Source: Liolophura sinensis (Eukaryota; Mollusca; Polyplacophora; Chitonida; Chitonidae). Taken from it: 64,000 bases of DNA. The notes under the pieces are model-generated. The model did no database searches and was not told where the DNA came from. It saw nothing but the letters and a program-made list of their open reading frames with translations. Numbering within the stretch: position 1 is the first letter of the stretch; every line of letters begins with the position of its first letter. The DNA is taken from the NCBI RefSeq assembly GCF_032854445.1, contig NC_088295.1, positions 71,080,028 through 71,144,027 of the forward strand. Reading direction: 5' to 3'. The translations under genes and the position numbers were made by a program. Below, piece after piece: positions 10,201 through 20,826 of this stretch.

Positions 10201-13200
10201 GCGATATGCTAAAAGCATAACCGACCATGACCAAAGCAAAATCATCGACGGCCATTATTGTTCACAGAATCACCATCACTAGCTTGAACAAATTTACTAA
10301 TATGCAAGAAGGAGCAGTAAAAACGTTAGAGCATAGCTTTTGAGATTAAATCAAACATAAATTTACGGAAGTACTTTGATTGTAACATATCTGCATCCGC
10401 ATTTTACAGCGCCATTTTATTTCACCAGGGCGGCTATAGCCTTTTTTAAAATAAATTTGTGTCGTGCTGAAGTACGCAACTAAATCATAGAATAAATCTT
10501 AAGTTCTTGGATCATATTTCCAACTGTAAAATCTCGTATCTGGTCGAACAGGTGCTTGCCATAGAAGAGAAAGTGAGGAATATGTAAGTAATCTGGCTTA
10601 TCAGATCTGCTTAACGAACTTTGAAGTGTTCCGCTAATGACAATTCCATATCAGCAAACATTAGCATTGGTGATGACATTATCAGCTGGTGTCAGCTAGG
10701 TGCACTTCACTAACTCATTGTTCTGAACGATCACAAACTATTGGTGGGTACTTGTGAATTATTGTGGCACATAGAATACACAAGCCTGCTGTGTTCCTCT
10801 AATCACTGGGTTCATTGCAGTTTGACATGTTGGAATCTGTTAATTAATAAATAAAATAATAAGCATTTATCTGATAGCAATCGCCATCCACATCTTTCGA
10901 AAAACATTAAACTTTTTTTGGCCATTTTTCAGCGTGAGTCTAAGTCTGAAACTTTACCATATTTGCAAACACTCAAACGCAAGTGAATTTAAAACACAAA
11001 ATATTTGGTTGGAGTAAACTGATCCGCTGTTTGACGAGGGTGGGAACATGTGGACGTGAAGAGATGGGGGGCGAGTGCTTCGCCCCGCATGCCCGCTGAA
11101 CCAGAAGGAGCTGAGACCGACTTGCTACAGCCAAGTACCGTGTAATCGGAAGGAGCAGCTGTGAAATTCCCTTTTAATTTGGGGGAATTTGAGGTCAGAA
11201 GAAGCTGACATGGTACAAATGATAGATAGCCCCCAAACTGATCGGATTAGTCCCAACCTGTATACCAATAGTCCAGTGAGTGACTCATGGTGGTCTAACA
11301 GAAGAAATTTCAACAACGAAGAAGGAGAAACTTGCTACTGGCAAAACTGAGAACGCGGCCCTCAATTTATACTAACCATGGAAGAGTGTAATGTACCGAT
11401 GCAACATATGAATGCATATATGCGAAACCCAATATTTTGTGCGAAGTAAAACAATTGAATACTTATGCTATGTTTCCATTGAAAATATGTCATTACAATA
11501 CTGCTTTTATATTAATCAATTTTAATGACGTGAAACTTTCACAAAGTACATTATGGAAAACACAACAACGAGAAACATGAAAGTGAACTTATGAAATGAA
11601 TGGCATCTCAATGGATGATATTCTTTTTCGTATACAAAGCACATCTTGCATACTTTATGTCAGTATACAAGAAGTATTGCTATGTCAATTCTACGTCATG
11701 AAATAAAAGTATAAAAGAATGTCACTGGAGTTTTATATTCTTCGATATACCGAATGAAATGACGTCTTCAGAAAAAGAGTTTGGTTGCTAGGATTACACC
11801 TGGCTGTGTTGATCTTTACTGGACTTTCAGAATTAAACCAGCTCTGAACTGTCTGGAACGGTTAAAACCTTGAACACGTTACACCATAATTAAGGGAATA
11901 TCAAGTTGCACGTAAACATTTGTGCTTCCCAGTAGACACGAGAATCCCTACCTAATTTCATGACTTGCTGGCTTCCTCTCCGGCCGTACGTGGGAAGGTC
12001 TGCCATACACCTGCGGATGGTCGTGAGTTTTCCCCGGGCTCGGCCCGGTTTCCTCCCACCATAATGCTGGCCGCCGTCGCATAAGTGAAATATTCTTGAG
12101 TACGGCGTAAAACACCAATCAAATAAATAAATCAAATAAATAAGCTAATTTCATGACAGAAGTTAATTCACTGATAGCTTATGAGGATCATTGAGGATAA
12201 AAAAATCTGATGATGAGTTTTGATTGGAGTATATGCGAGCGTTGCCTTTTATGCGTATCTGTGATACCTTTGTAAAAATAGCATACATAACACGAAGTCA
12301 TATGTTGATAAGTCATAAGTCATAAGTCTTACGATAGTAAAGCTCAGTGGTAAGTTTCCTTTCCTTTATTATGATTTACTCCTGCCTGCAATATAAACAA
12401 ATGATGTGATCAGCCCAGTGATCAGCCTCGCAATGTTTTCAGCCGAGATTGCGTATCCAACACAAAAATACATTTAAGCCCAGACGATGACGTAAGCTGA
12501 CGAATGATTGGTGAATTATCACGTGGCCGCAGATTTCTATCAATCAGTGAGCTCGTAATGTGATCCGTCTCACATCTGTCACCGGCCGTTACATTTATCA
12601 GATACGCCGATACTCAAACACTTACTTATCTCCTCCAGTAATTTGAGTAATTTACTTCATTAAATCAGTCTTGTCTCCCACGGCCATCGGCCAACCGGTG
12701 CTGGGTAAATACAGGGCTGCATGGGTAATTTGAATAGGAAATTCCTTTGATTGCTTTGTGCTTGTGCAAATCCCTACACCTGTAACTTTGCAAATGAGAT
12801 CTGCATGCACATCATGTGCAAAATAATTAATGTATGTGCAATACAAAAGTTTTTCTTTAACATTGGTACAACTTACATAATTTGTAAAAAAAAGTAATAA
12901 AGAAATATACCAGATGTTTTGAAGCAGAGCATCATGTGACTTAGACGACAAATTATCATGACAGAAGGTAAGGTGTACTTAAAAAAACACACAATAACTT
13001 AGATGCATAATGCAATATAACGCATGTTGTTGGAGCAAGGGCATAAATAAGATGTACATTACAGATTACAGATAGTTTAGTGGGACGTCAATTCTGGCCG
13101 TGTAGTGGACTGTTTGGTGTCAGTCACTGTGTTTTCACAGATGCAAATAATGAACAATCACAATATTAGACGGAAGTTTTTACCCGCAGATTCCGATACC

Positions 13201-15710
13201 GAACATACCCTACAGTGTTAGATCATATTCTTCATCGCGGGTTCCGAAATACAAAACAGTCACAGTGTTAGATCTTTTTCGTTTTGCAGGTTCAAAATTC
13301 TGCTCAGCCATAGTGTCATAGATGGGAATTTTTTTTCGCAGTTTCAGATCCCGAAATCTAATCCCAAAAAATTTACTCTTTCAGATTCTCCGAACTCCGA
13401 TAGCTACAAGGTTGATCTGAGCAGCAAGCCAAGAAAGGAGAGAACAGCGTTCACCAAACACCAAATCCGAGAGCTGGAGAAAGAGTTTGCCATACACAAC
13501 TACTTGACCAGGTTACGACGTTATGAGATAGCTGTGGCACTAAACCTCACGGAGAGACAGGTGAGTTATGCAGACTTGCATGAAGGACATCAACATATAA
13601 TATGCTAATGCCATATTCCCCTTCCTCGCTTACAAAATGTATTTTGAATGCCGTGTTCAATGATTTAGTTCTTCACGGAAACCGTTTTGGTTAGATTAGA
13701 AAACTTGTGAAGCTAAAACAATTTATAAAGCATAGTATTCTACAATCATATCTACATACCGATAAAACATGTAATTTATGGGAAAAAAATAATACAAAAG
13801 ACTATAGCATGGTGAGTAAATCCAGAACAGCGAGAATTGTGTGAAATTACTTGGGATTTTATTGTAATTGTTCATGTAATTACTTGAATAGTAAGAACTT
13901 ATAAATTCCCTTGACCGAGCAGAATCAGCTAAAAATGCATTGGTGCATCAAGAAAGAGATGGTATACTTATTGAGTAGAAATAATGAGTTGTTCTTATAC
14001 CGATACTGCATAAGCAAGCATGTAATAATATCTGCTTATAACATGCTTGAATTATTGATTGATCGTACGGATGACATAGGTACTAATGCCAAAACTGAAC
14101 GTACGTTATACAGAAAGAGTATCTTTAGGGCTTTGATACACCATCTAACTTTAGCTACATTCCTGGATAAGTTCCAGAATATTCAGTTATTTTTTCCAAC
14201 ATATCGTGTGTATTGACTACTTGTTCAGGATAAATTCTCCGTAAAAGTCCAAACGCCTACCAATTTTTTTTCTAGACGACGTCTGGAATAGACACTGAAG
14301 CAAGCTCAGTTGCATCTGTATACATCGATGTGAGTGTTGCCAGAAAGTTTGCATTTATATGTCTGAAAATGCAATATAGTGAGACACAAATGACATATCT
14401 TATAATGCCAATAGTCCGAAAAGGCTCGTTTTAAACAATCCATAGGAACACCTAACCTGATAATTCTATAACTGCCAGTTGTAGAGGCGCGAGGCTGGCG
14501 TGTTATCAGGGACTGGTTACGCTATTGCGACGTTCCGTCACAGCGTCTGCTCTACTGTACAGCGCCCGTGAACGGCTGGCCTGTACCGCCCGTACTCTCG
14601 CTCTCTCTCCCGCGTCCCCCCGAAACACGTGTGTGGTTATTGATAACACAGAGCCTCGGTTTTTGAACCGAGCTGATGAGTTTTACAGACTCCTAAAAGA
14701 TAAATATAAAAGATACATCAATCACTGGAGTCCCTGAGCTCAGACACGGCCCTGTCCGAAACCACGCAGAACTCGAAACGAAAGACTATGAAAATACTTT
14801 ACAATTTGACAGTTTACTTCCATCGTAACGTTCATGTATATAAAAACAAAATATTTTATCGCAATTTTCTCAGTTCGCAAAGCTTTTATGAAACGATTTG
14901 GATCACAGTTTTTATACGGTAACTGGTGGGGAATTCTGGCTTCGCTCCGCTTGTCTGAGGCCAAAGGTACTCACGATATGCCAGAAGTTGAAAACATCAT
15001 ATTACATCTTTGAGGATATATATGTCTACTCTTTTTAAGGCAGAGTCTCAAATAACAAGAGCTAGGGTCACAAAGACTCTTATGTAACCATATCGGTACA
15101 AAACGACAGCAAAAACTACGTGCCAAAGTCAAAGTTAAGACTTATATTACCATATGCTAACATTTTTTAAAAATGAGAATTGCATAAGGGATACGTTGGA
15201 AGATGTGAACTTTACAACCTATTTCTTGACATTTTATCCTATTTTGCATGGAAGAGAGACAACCATTCTAAACAAACTACAACACTTGGCCCTGTATAAC
15301 AGCTATAAAAACCCCACAACTCTCGGTGTCGCTCGTCTTGAGGGCAGTTCAGATCTGTTTGTGAGAGATAGCTGTGCCATAAACCTCACAAGATTCTGTC
15401 TCGCGAGACCTTTGACAAGGTTGAGATTTCACTGTAGATGCGAGAGTTTTGCAAGTGTATAGGACAAGGAGTGATTATCTATAAAGTTCGTTACCAAGTT
15501 ATACAAAACCAATAAATTGATTATATGAGACAATTCATAACTTTGCATGCACAAAAAATGGAAGAAACAAAAAATGGAAAAACCCTTTGGTAGCATTCAA
15601 GTAAGGAAAAACAAGGACAGTATTTTCAATTTATACTTTCATCTGAATCATTTGAATTCTCACACCACATGTTTGCGTCAGAGTTTGTGGTTTCATTTTT
15701 GTCAGATTAG

Positions 15711-15792
<82 letters not shown>

Positions 15793-16054
15793 CATGACTT
15801 GGATAATCTGCCTCACATAATCATATGTCATATCCATCTGTATTTACTCCGTGTTTTCATTTACATTTCAGGTAAAAGTTTGGTTCCAAAATAGACGCAT
15901 GAAATGGAAGAGAGTTAAAGGGGCTAAACTGGTGAAGGATAAAGTGACTGGCCAACTAAAGCCCATTTTACCTCCCAACGTAAGTGTGAAGGGGGATATG
16001 TTTACAAGTGCTGTGGCAGAAATCAAGGAGTCCCCCGTGTCGTCCAATGAATAA
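7020..16054 (+). CDS. Mox: Mox homeobox gene, copy A (three coding exons)
   Basis: Coding exons 7020-7275, 13385-13560 and 15872-16054 join to 615 nt, giving 204 aa. The product should be a nuclear sequence-specific transcription factor of the Mox/Meox (Antp-class) family; in other animals these act in mesoderm and muscle patterning. The homeodomain spans residues 101-160, with W48, F49, Q50, N51 and R53 of the recognition helix intact and the Mox signature [14 protein letters not shown]. The start [10 protein letters not shown] resembles the MEH start of vertebrate MEOX2. ATG 7020 has A at -3 and G at +4; ATG 7026 is an alternative. The first intron is phase 1 and the second is phase 0 between homeodomain residues 44 and 45, the usual Mox position. 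At 204 aa it is short for the family because the region before the homeodomain is reduced. An inverted paralogue lies at 38724-47202. The family call is firm; the exon 1 boundary and reading are less so. Confidence 0.93.
11965..12144 (+). mobile_element. SINE-like element, intact insertion with target-site duplication
   Basis: A 180-bp insertion flanked by the perfect 13-bp direct repeat CTAATTTCATGAC (11952-11964 and 12145-12157). It begins TTGCTGGCTTCCTCTCCGGC and ends in an AAATAAATAAATC-type tail. The duplication shows retroposition by a LINE machinery and fixes both ends. It lies in intron 1 of Mox copy A. Confidence 0.95.
12480..12620. promoter_or_regulatory. Candidate cis-regulatory cluster in Mox copy A intron 1
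   Basis: Within 60 bases lie a CRE-like TGACGTAA (12488-12495), an inverted CCAAT core (ATTGG, 12507-12511), an E-box CACGTG (12520-12525) and ATCAATCA (12539-12546), whose reverse TGATTGAT fits the PBC-Hox composite site. Motif density is above the AT-rich surroundings. The function is inferred. Confidence 0.3.
13385..13560 (+). CDS. Mox: Mox copy A, coding exon 2 (homeodomain residues 1-44)
   Basis: A pyrimidine-rich acceptor ending TTTCAG precedes the exon and a GTGAGT donor follows it. The 176-nt exon encodes [14 protein letters not shown] and then the homeodomain up to ERQ. It has two codons more than the same exon of copy B. The homeodomain part differs from copy B only at positions 11, 14 and 22. 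Confidence 0.95.
13793..13900 (+). repeat. Dispersed repeat family, diverged copy
   Basis: It shares AAAAGACTA(T/C)AGCA, GAGTAAA, TGTGAAAT and AATTGTTCATGTAA with copies at 29740-29890, 50205-50400 and 52158-52320. Function unknown. This is the weakest of the four copies. Confidence 0.45.
15712..15791. repeat. (TA)n microsatellite, about 40 units
   Basis: An uninterrupted TA run of about 80 bases bounded by GC on both sides, so the whole block is self-complementary. It ends about 80 bases before the exon 3 acceptor of Mox copy A. Six-frame translation of this run gives spurious Tyr-Ile repeats. Confidence 0.97.
15872..16054 (+). CDS. Mox: Mox copy A, coding exon 3 (homeodomain residues 45-60 and C-terminus)
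   Basis: The acceptor is TTTACATTTCAG. The exon starts [17 protein letters not shown], continues with the conserved block [12 protein letters not shown], and ends in an acidic/serine tail with a TAA stop at 16052-16054. The same block occurs directly after the homeodomain in copy B. Confidence 0.95.
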   Translation, partial: VKVWFQNRRMKWKRVKGAKLVKDKVTGQLKPILPPNVSVKGDMFTSAVAEIKESPVSSNE

Positions 16055-16590
16055 TGAACATCACATGGCTATAGCCAGCCAATCACAGGTGTATATATTC
16101 GTCATTATGTGACTTCTACGAGGATTCATCCTCACGTGCAATTGGAACTCTGTGACATATTATATATACTGTAGAAATCGGATCCGACAGGACGATTATT
16201 TGTGTCTGTGTTTCTTTTTTTTTAAACCTAGAACTTTTATATCATACGCGTACATTGCCTAGCAATTTTGTAAATTATTTCATGGTCTTTTTACCAGCCC
16301 TTTTCTCAGACATGCGTCCAACGACAAGCCCTGTTCATTTTGTGAGGTGTCAGTGTTTTTGACGGAGACTCCTCTAACCGACCGACAGCGCTAGATGTGT
16401 ATATTTCTTCCTTGGTATTTACAAATTATATCACGTCCACGTCAACCTCCGTCCCTCAGTCAGTGTTACTGCATGGAGTGAAACCAATCTGCGGTCATTT
16501 CAGACTCACCTGAATCTGAAATTTCTCCAAATATCTGAGAGAAATCTATTTTGCACAATTTGGGTACGAAATAAATGTTTTATTTTATGA
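16055..16590 (+). other. Mox copy A 3' UTR (predicted)
   Basis: The first canonical AATAAA after the stop is at 16570-16575, giving a predicted 3' UTR of about 530 bases. No earlier AATAAA or ATTAAA was seen. The extent is inferred. Confidence 0.5.
16570..16575 (+). terminator. Polyadenylation signal AATAAA, Mox copy A
   Basis: Canonical hexamer, the first after the stop codon, followed by a T-rich stretch. Confidence 0.5.
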
Positions 16591-18338
16591 CTTTGATTTA
16601 AGTTATTTGGTTTTGATTAATTCACTGGAGGAGATCATGTCAGACGACATTAACTAAGGTGCCAAAATGATGACTTTAACATTTTCATATCTGCCTATAT
16701 ATGTAACAAAATCAAAATATAAAAAAACAATATGTATGTGTGTATTTGTCTTATATCAAGAAACGACACGTCTTTGGGCCGTAACGTGCGACAACTGAGG
16801 TTTACGCTATTCTATCGGGTTTTAAAAATGTCCGTCTGTTTTTGTTTGCTTGTTAATGCTCTCATCATCTATATATCTTAAGGTGTTTAGGCCCGAAAAT
16901 CAGTTTTGGAATACAATGCAGTAAATGTGGCCTAGCATTAGACTTAACATTGGCATTGGAAACAGATGACTACACTGGCTTAAATGAAGCTCAAAATGGA
17001 CCAGTCAATCAAATCACAACTCGTATCATAAGAATATAGTCATGTTATTCTCGTGATTTCAGTATTGCATTTATGTATTATCCCACCACAAAATGTTGGA
17101 CGAAGAAGACAAAATCGTTGATCGTTTGCTTAAGAAAATTCCAATTTTGCTTGATAAAAGTTTATTTATTTGAGTGCCCCACCCTCGGCGATGTCTGTTG
17201 ACAGAATTAGCCGGAGTACTGGGTTTGTGTCCCCTCCGCACATGTTGTCCACAAGTGGTCACCAGGTTTCTCCGTGTCACGAGCTGCCGGACAGGTGCGC
17301 GCCACATCACATGTGCGCCGCACAGATCCCCACGCGAGAACCCCGCTCATGTCATACTACTCTCTAACCGTATTTCCTTGACACGGAAATTCTGCTGTAT
17401 TACCCTTCAACTGCTTCCAATTAATTCAGCCGCCACTAAATCGTCCTGTCGGAAAATACAGCTCCACTTTCCACAAGCGTCTTGTTCACGAGACACGCGG
17501 CGGAGCCTGGTGGGTGGTGGGAAATATTGCATATCAGAAATACCGAGTTAAGCGCGAAGATGTACGAGGCCAAAAGTCTTCCTCTGCAGCACGTAATTAC
17601 TTTATGAGACGAGAGGCGCGGATAAAGAAAGCGGTGATTATCCTGTTCTGGACCTTATGTCTGCAGGTAGTCATTTGTTACATGTGGATTACATTTGGCA
17701 TTGTTAACTCCTACAGCACATCCTTAATTTAATAAAAAAAATGGTGCGAAAAATTGCGGAGACATTTCAGGTTGTTGGGACGTTCCTGTAACGTGTCTTT
17801 CAGCAAGTAGAGCTATTTACTCCGATGTGAGCCAAGGGGACCAGTAAACTCACTTAAATTACGCGATACATCATGTAAATTAAATCATTACCTTATTAAA
17901 GACCCAACCATTCCGAAAATTCTTCTGCAGCCTGAAAAAGCAGACTAGCAAATTTATCAGAGGCGAAAACCTGAAGACTTTGGAACTATATATTGAAATC
18001 AACCAGGGAACCAATGCCGAAATGAGTCATCTGTGTATTTATAACCACCACAATTACAAAACTGTTCTAAGAGATTTGGAAGTTATGTATTGTGTGCTTC
18101 ACCTCGGGACACTAACTTCCCATTTCTACAAGCGAACTTTCTGTTTTCATATTCCACGCTTTTTTCCTAGGCTTTACTTAGGAAGTGTCACAACTATCTG
18201 GCTATGACAGCATCGGTTTCTTTCAGTTCTGCCCGGTTTCCATCCTAAAAAACACCAACCGTTGTAAAGTTAGACATATGTTTGAATAAGACATAAATCA
18301 TCAATCTAGTATATTAGCAACACATACAACTGTGTTTT
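16591..18338. other. Non-coding stretch after Mox copy A
   Basis: No gene was recognised. A 37-bp remnant of the SINE family (GTTCTGCCCGGTTTCCATCC and AACACCAACC) lies at 18226-18262. A 125-aa open frame at 17174-17551 has no recognisable domain and starts in a GC-richer patch. Confidence 0.55.
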
Positions 18339-18445
18339 TTTTACTTATTTCTTTGATTGGTGTATGGAAAATGTTTCACATATTATTCAGTGGAATGGAT
18401 GGAGGAAACCAGCCAGAGCTCGCAGGAAATCATCGGAATGCTTTT
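18339..18445 (-). mobile_element. SINE-like element copy, strongly diverged
   Basis: The TTTGATTGGTGT end, ATGTTTCACATATTATTCAG, GGATGGAGGAAACC and AGCCAGAGCTCG align in order with the family body. The sequence beyond it (18446-18600) repeats GGAAACC motifs but is not clearly part of the element. Confidence 0.6.
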
Positions 18446-18626
18446 CTAGAGGAAACCTTGGATACAGCTCAGAGGAAACCGCCGGGATGGTGGAAGGAGG
18501 ATACTGTGCACAGGTGTCTGGAAACCACCGGACTGGTGGAAGGAGTACACCAGGCACAGCTGACAAGAAACTACTGGAGTAGTGCAAGAAAGTTACTGGG
18601 CACACCTGACTGGACACCGCATGTAT

Positions 18627-18646
18627 CTATATATATATATATATAA
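18627..18646. repeat. (TA)n microsatellite
   Basis: A short run of about 10 TA units. Confidence 0.9.
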
Positions 18647-18821
18647 TTACAAATCCCTCAAGGTAAATTGACAGTGAAAAGCAGTGTCGAAGGAAAGAGC
18701 ATTAAATCAAGGACACTTTGTCCTGTTGTGATTCACCCGAGAAAAAAAAACAAAAAAACAAAAACAAAAATCGACCCGAAGGGGAGCATTGCCTTGAACC
18801 TCATCTATCGAGGACAAAATA

Positions 18822-19407
18822 TATCGGGTGGGCATAAAAAATGGACCGTACTTTGACACTCAATATCTCCGAAACCCTCTTACGTCAGCTTCTAAAAATT
18901 CATACACTCAAAAGCCATTATGTCCTAAGTATACAGACCAAATTTCAATTTCATCCTTTAAGATTTCTGTTCATGGGACCAAAATCAAAACCAAGAGTCA
19001 AAAACGCATGTTCCGGACGTTTCAAAATGATGTTCTACCTTGTTTTACTTGAAAAGGTGATCAACTGGTCCGCCATCTTCTCGGTAGACGGCGCGCTAAC
19101 GTTTCTTCCATGAACTGATTGAGTCCCCAATCTCCTTAAGAGTAAGTTTTTTCCAGCAGTCCCTCATGCGTGTCACACGCGCGCGCTCTACTCATGACAC
19201 CTGGCAGTTGATGCAATGTGGGACACCCGAACGTGCGTTTTCATTGTAACCCTGTGTATAGATTACTCAGACTATGACCTTGAAAACTGGTCAGTATATT
19301 AACAAGATCATGCCATTTGAATGTCTAAAGTTTGAAAAGGTTTGAAGAAAGGATAATACAGCAATACAGCATGAAAGTAGGGTTCATTTTTTTATGCCCA
19401 CCCGATA
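18822..19407. mobile_element. Mariner-type MITE with terminal inverted repeats
   Basis: Both ends carry the inverted repeat TATCGGGTGGGCATAAAAAA, extending about 38 bases with a few mismatches (...TGxACCxTACTTT...), next to TA dinucleotides that could be the target duplication (18820-18821, 19408-19409). The element is about 586 bp. The open frames inside (up to 90 aa) show no transposase motif, so it is non-autonomous. TA target and TIR type suggest the Tc1/mariner superfamily. Confidence 0.85.
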
Positions 19408-19409
19408 TA

Positions 19410-20762
19410 TCTCTAGTTTATCTCAGGGAAAACAGAATCTTCGCCTATCACCAGAGATTAGAGCTATCCGATGCACTAATTTGATCAAACTAAATAAATG
19501 CATATCACCTGTGATTCTGTTTAATGCTTAACGCTTATATCTGAGACGACAGACATGCAATGTAATTTATACCGGCGGCTGTTATGCGAATGTCTGTTTC
19601 GACGTACAAAATCACACAATTGAACACGTTTCGATGAAAGGAGAAGAAAACTAGAGGTTGACATGGAGCTTGTGACAATACATGACGGAAGATACTGTGA
19701 CTGGCCATTCATTCAAATAAATATAGCTAGAATATATATGACGGACAATATGCGACATATGAACGTCTTCAGGGAAATGATGCCATCAACTGCACTGGTG
19801 CAGAAGACGGTTAAGTGAGACAATCGCTTGGTGTGATTGGTAATTAAAGATGACAACAAGTTATGTTATCCTTCGGAATCGCTTTGATCTAACACCTCTG
19901 TAGATGTTGTGATTAATTTGTTGTGAATTTCTGGTGTTTGATTAGCACTCTCATGCGTGAACACACAAACTGGATAACGGTTTACAAGGCGACGACATAA
20001 TGGAAACTGAAAAAGAGATGACAGATCCAATTGGGCAAGCTATACAGTCTGAATGCGCCGCTGGAGATGCGGCATGATATGAGGGATTAGTTTACGTGGC
20101 ACATTAAATGATGTAGGGGGGTTCGTCACTATGGACATCAACACAGCTGGAGAGGCTGGTTGAAACACTTGTCACATTACAACAGATATCTCCCAAATCA
20201 ATCTCTATTATACTGTCTCAAAGTGGTAAATAAATGGCTTCACGTTACGAGGGTTGTGGGGATTGGGTGTATAGTGGGTGAGCTGATACAGCCAGACTGC
20301 CAACTATCGGCCTGCGATCTGATATCACCTCTCGGCTTGTTTCCTGTCCGATTGTCTCAATCTCTGACATGTAACCATTTTACTGGATAACATATTGTCT
20401 GTGTCACTAATGTCAGCCATGCCTCCTCTCACAACTTTATCACACGCCGCCGAGAACCGTGTTCTCTCTATACTCTAGACAGAGATACTGACCTTGAAAA
20501 ATAGTGCGTGTGTTATGTATGTCATACTATGACGGCTTGCGCATTAATTGATACTCCATTAACAACACGGATCACTGAAGGACATTAATAGCTCTGTGAT
20601 TTCACACTGTCGTCTGTTTATGTTTCTTGAGGCTTACAATCTCTAGATCGATATCAGAGTTTTGGGAGTATAGTGGGCTTGTTTGAGGCAAACATATACC
20701 GCAACAGCAGCATACATCAGTCTGTAAGATGTCTCCAAGATGTAGAGTAAATGTTTGCATGT
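19410..20762. other. Non-coding stretch
   Basis: No gene or repeat was recognised. Moderate GC from 20020 to 20480, without coding signals. Confidence 0.55.
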
Positions 20763-20826
20763 TATTTATTTATTTATTTGTTTGACTGGTGTTTTACGCT
20801 GTACACTCGACGATCCGCAGGTTGCA
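20763..20826 (-). mobile_element. SINE-like element remnant with internal deletion
   Basis: The tail-side block TTTATTTATTTG..GACTGGTGTTTTACGC is joined almost directly to CGATCCGCAGGTTGC, skipping the middle of the element. Confidence 0.7.

Larger units (their letters stand above)
7276..13384 (+). other. Mox copy A intron 1
   Basis: A 6.1-kb phase 1 intron, mostly AT-rich. It contains an 11-bp perfect hairpin at 7541-7565, a GC-richer stretch near 9060-9700 with no recognisable coding sequence, a complete SINE with target-site duplication at 11965-12144, and a cluster of regulatory-type motifs at 12480-12620. I see nothing else identifiable in it. Confidence 0.8.
13561..15871 (+). other. 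Mox copy A intron 2
   Basis: A 2.3-kb phase 0 intron. It holds a diverged copy of a dispersed repeat (13793-13900) and, close to the acceptor, a long (TA)n microsatellite (15712-15791). Nothing else was recognised. Confidence 0.85.

Noticed and set aside
15547..15837. Open frames with long Tyr-Ile runs on both strands
   Set aside because: Produced by the (TA)n microsatellite.
18841..19113. Possible transposase in the mariner-type element
   Set aside because: The 90-codon frame shows no DD(E/D) or helix-turn-helix pattern, and the element is too short for an intact transposase.
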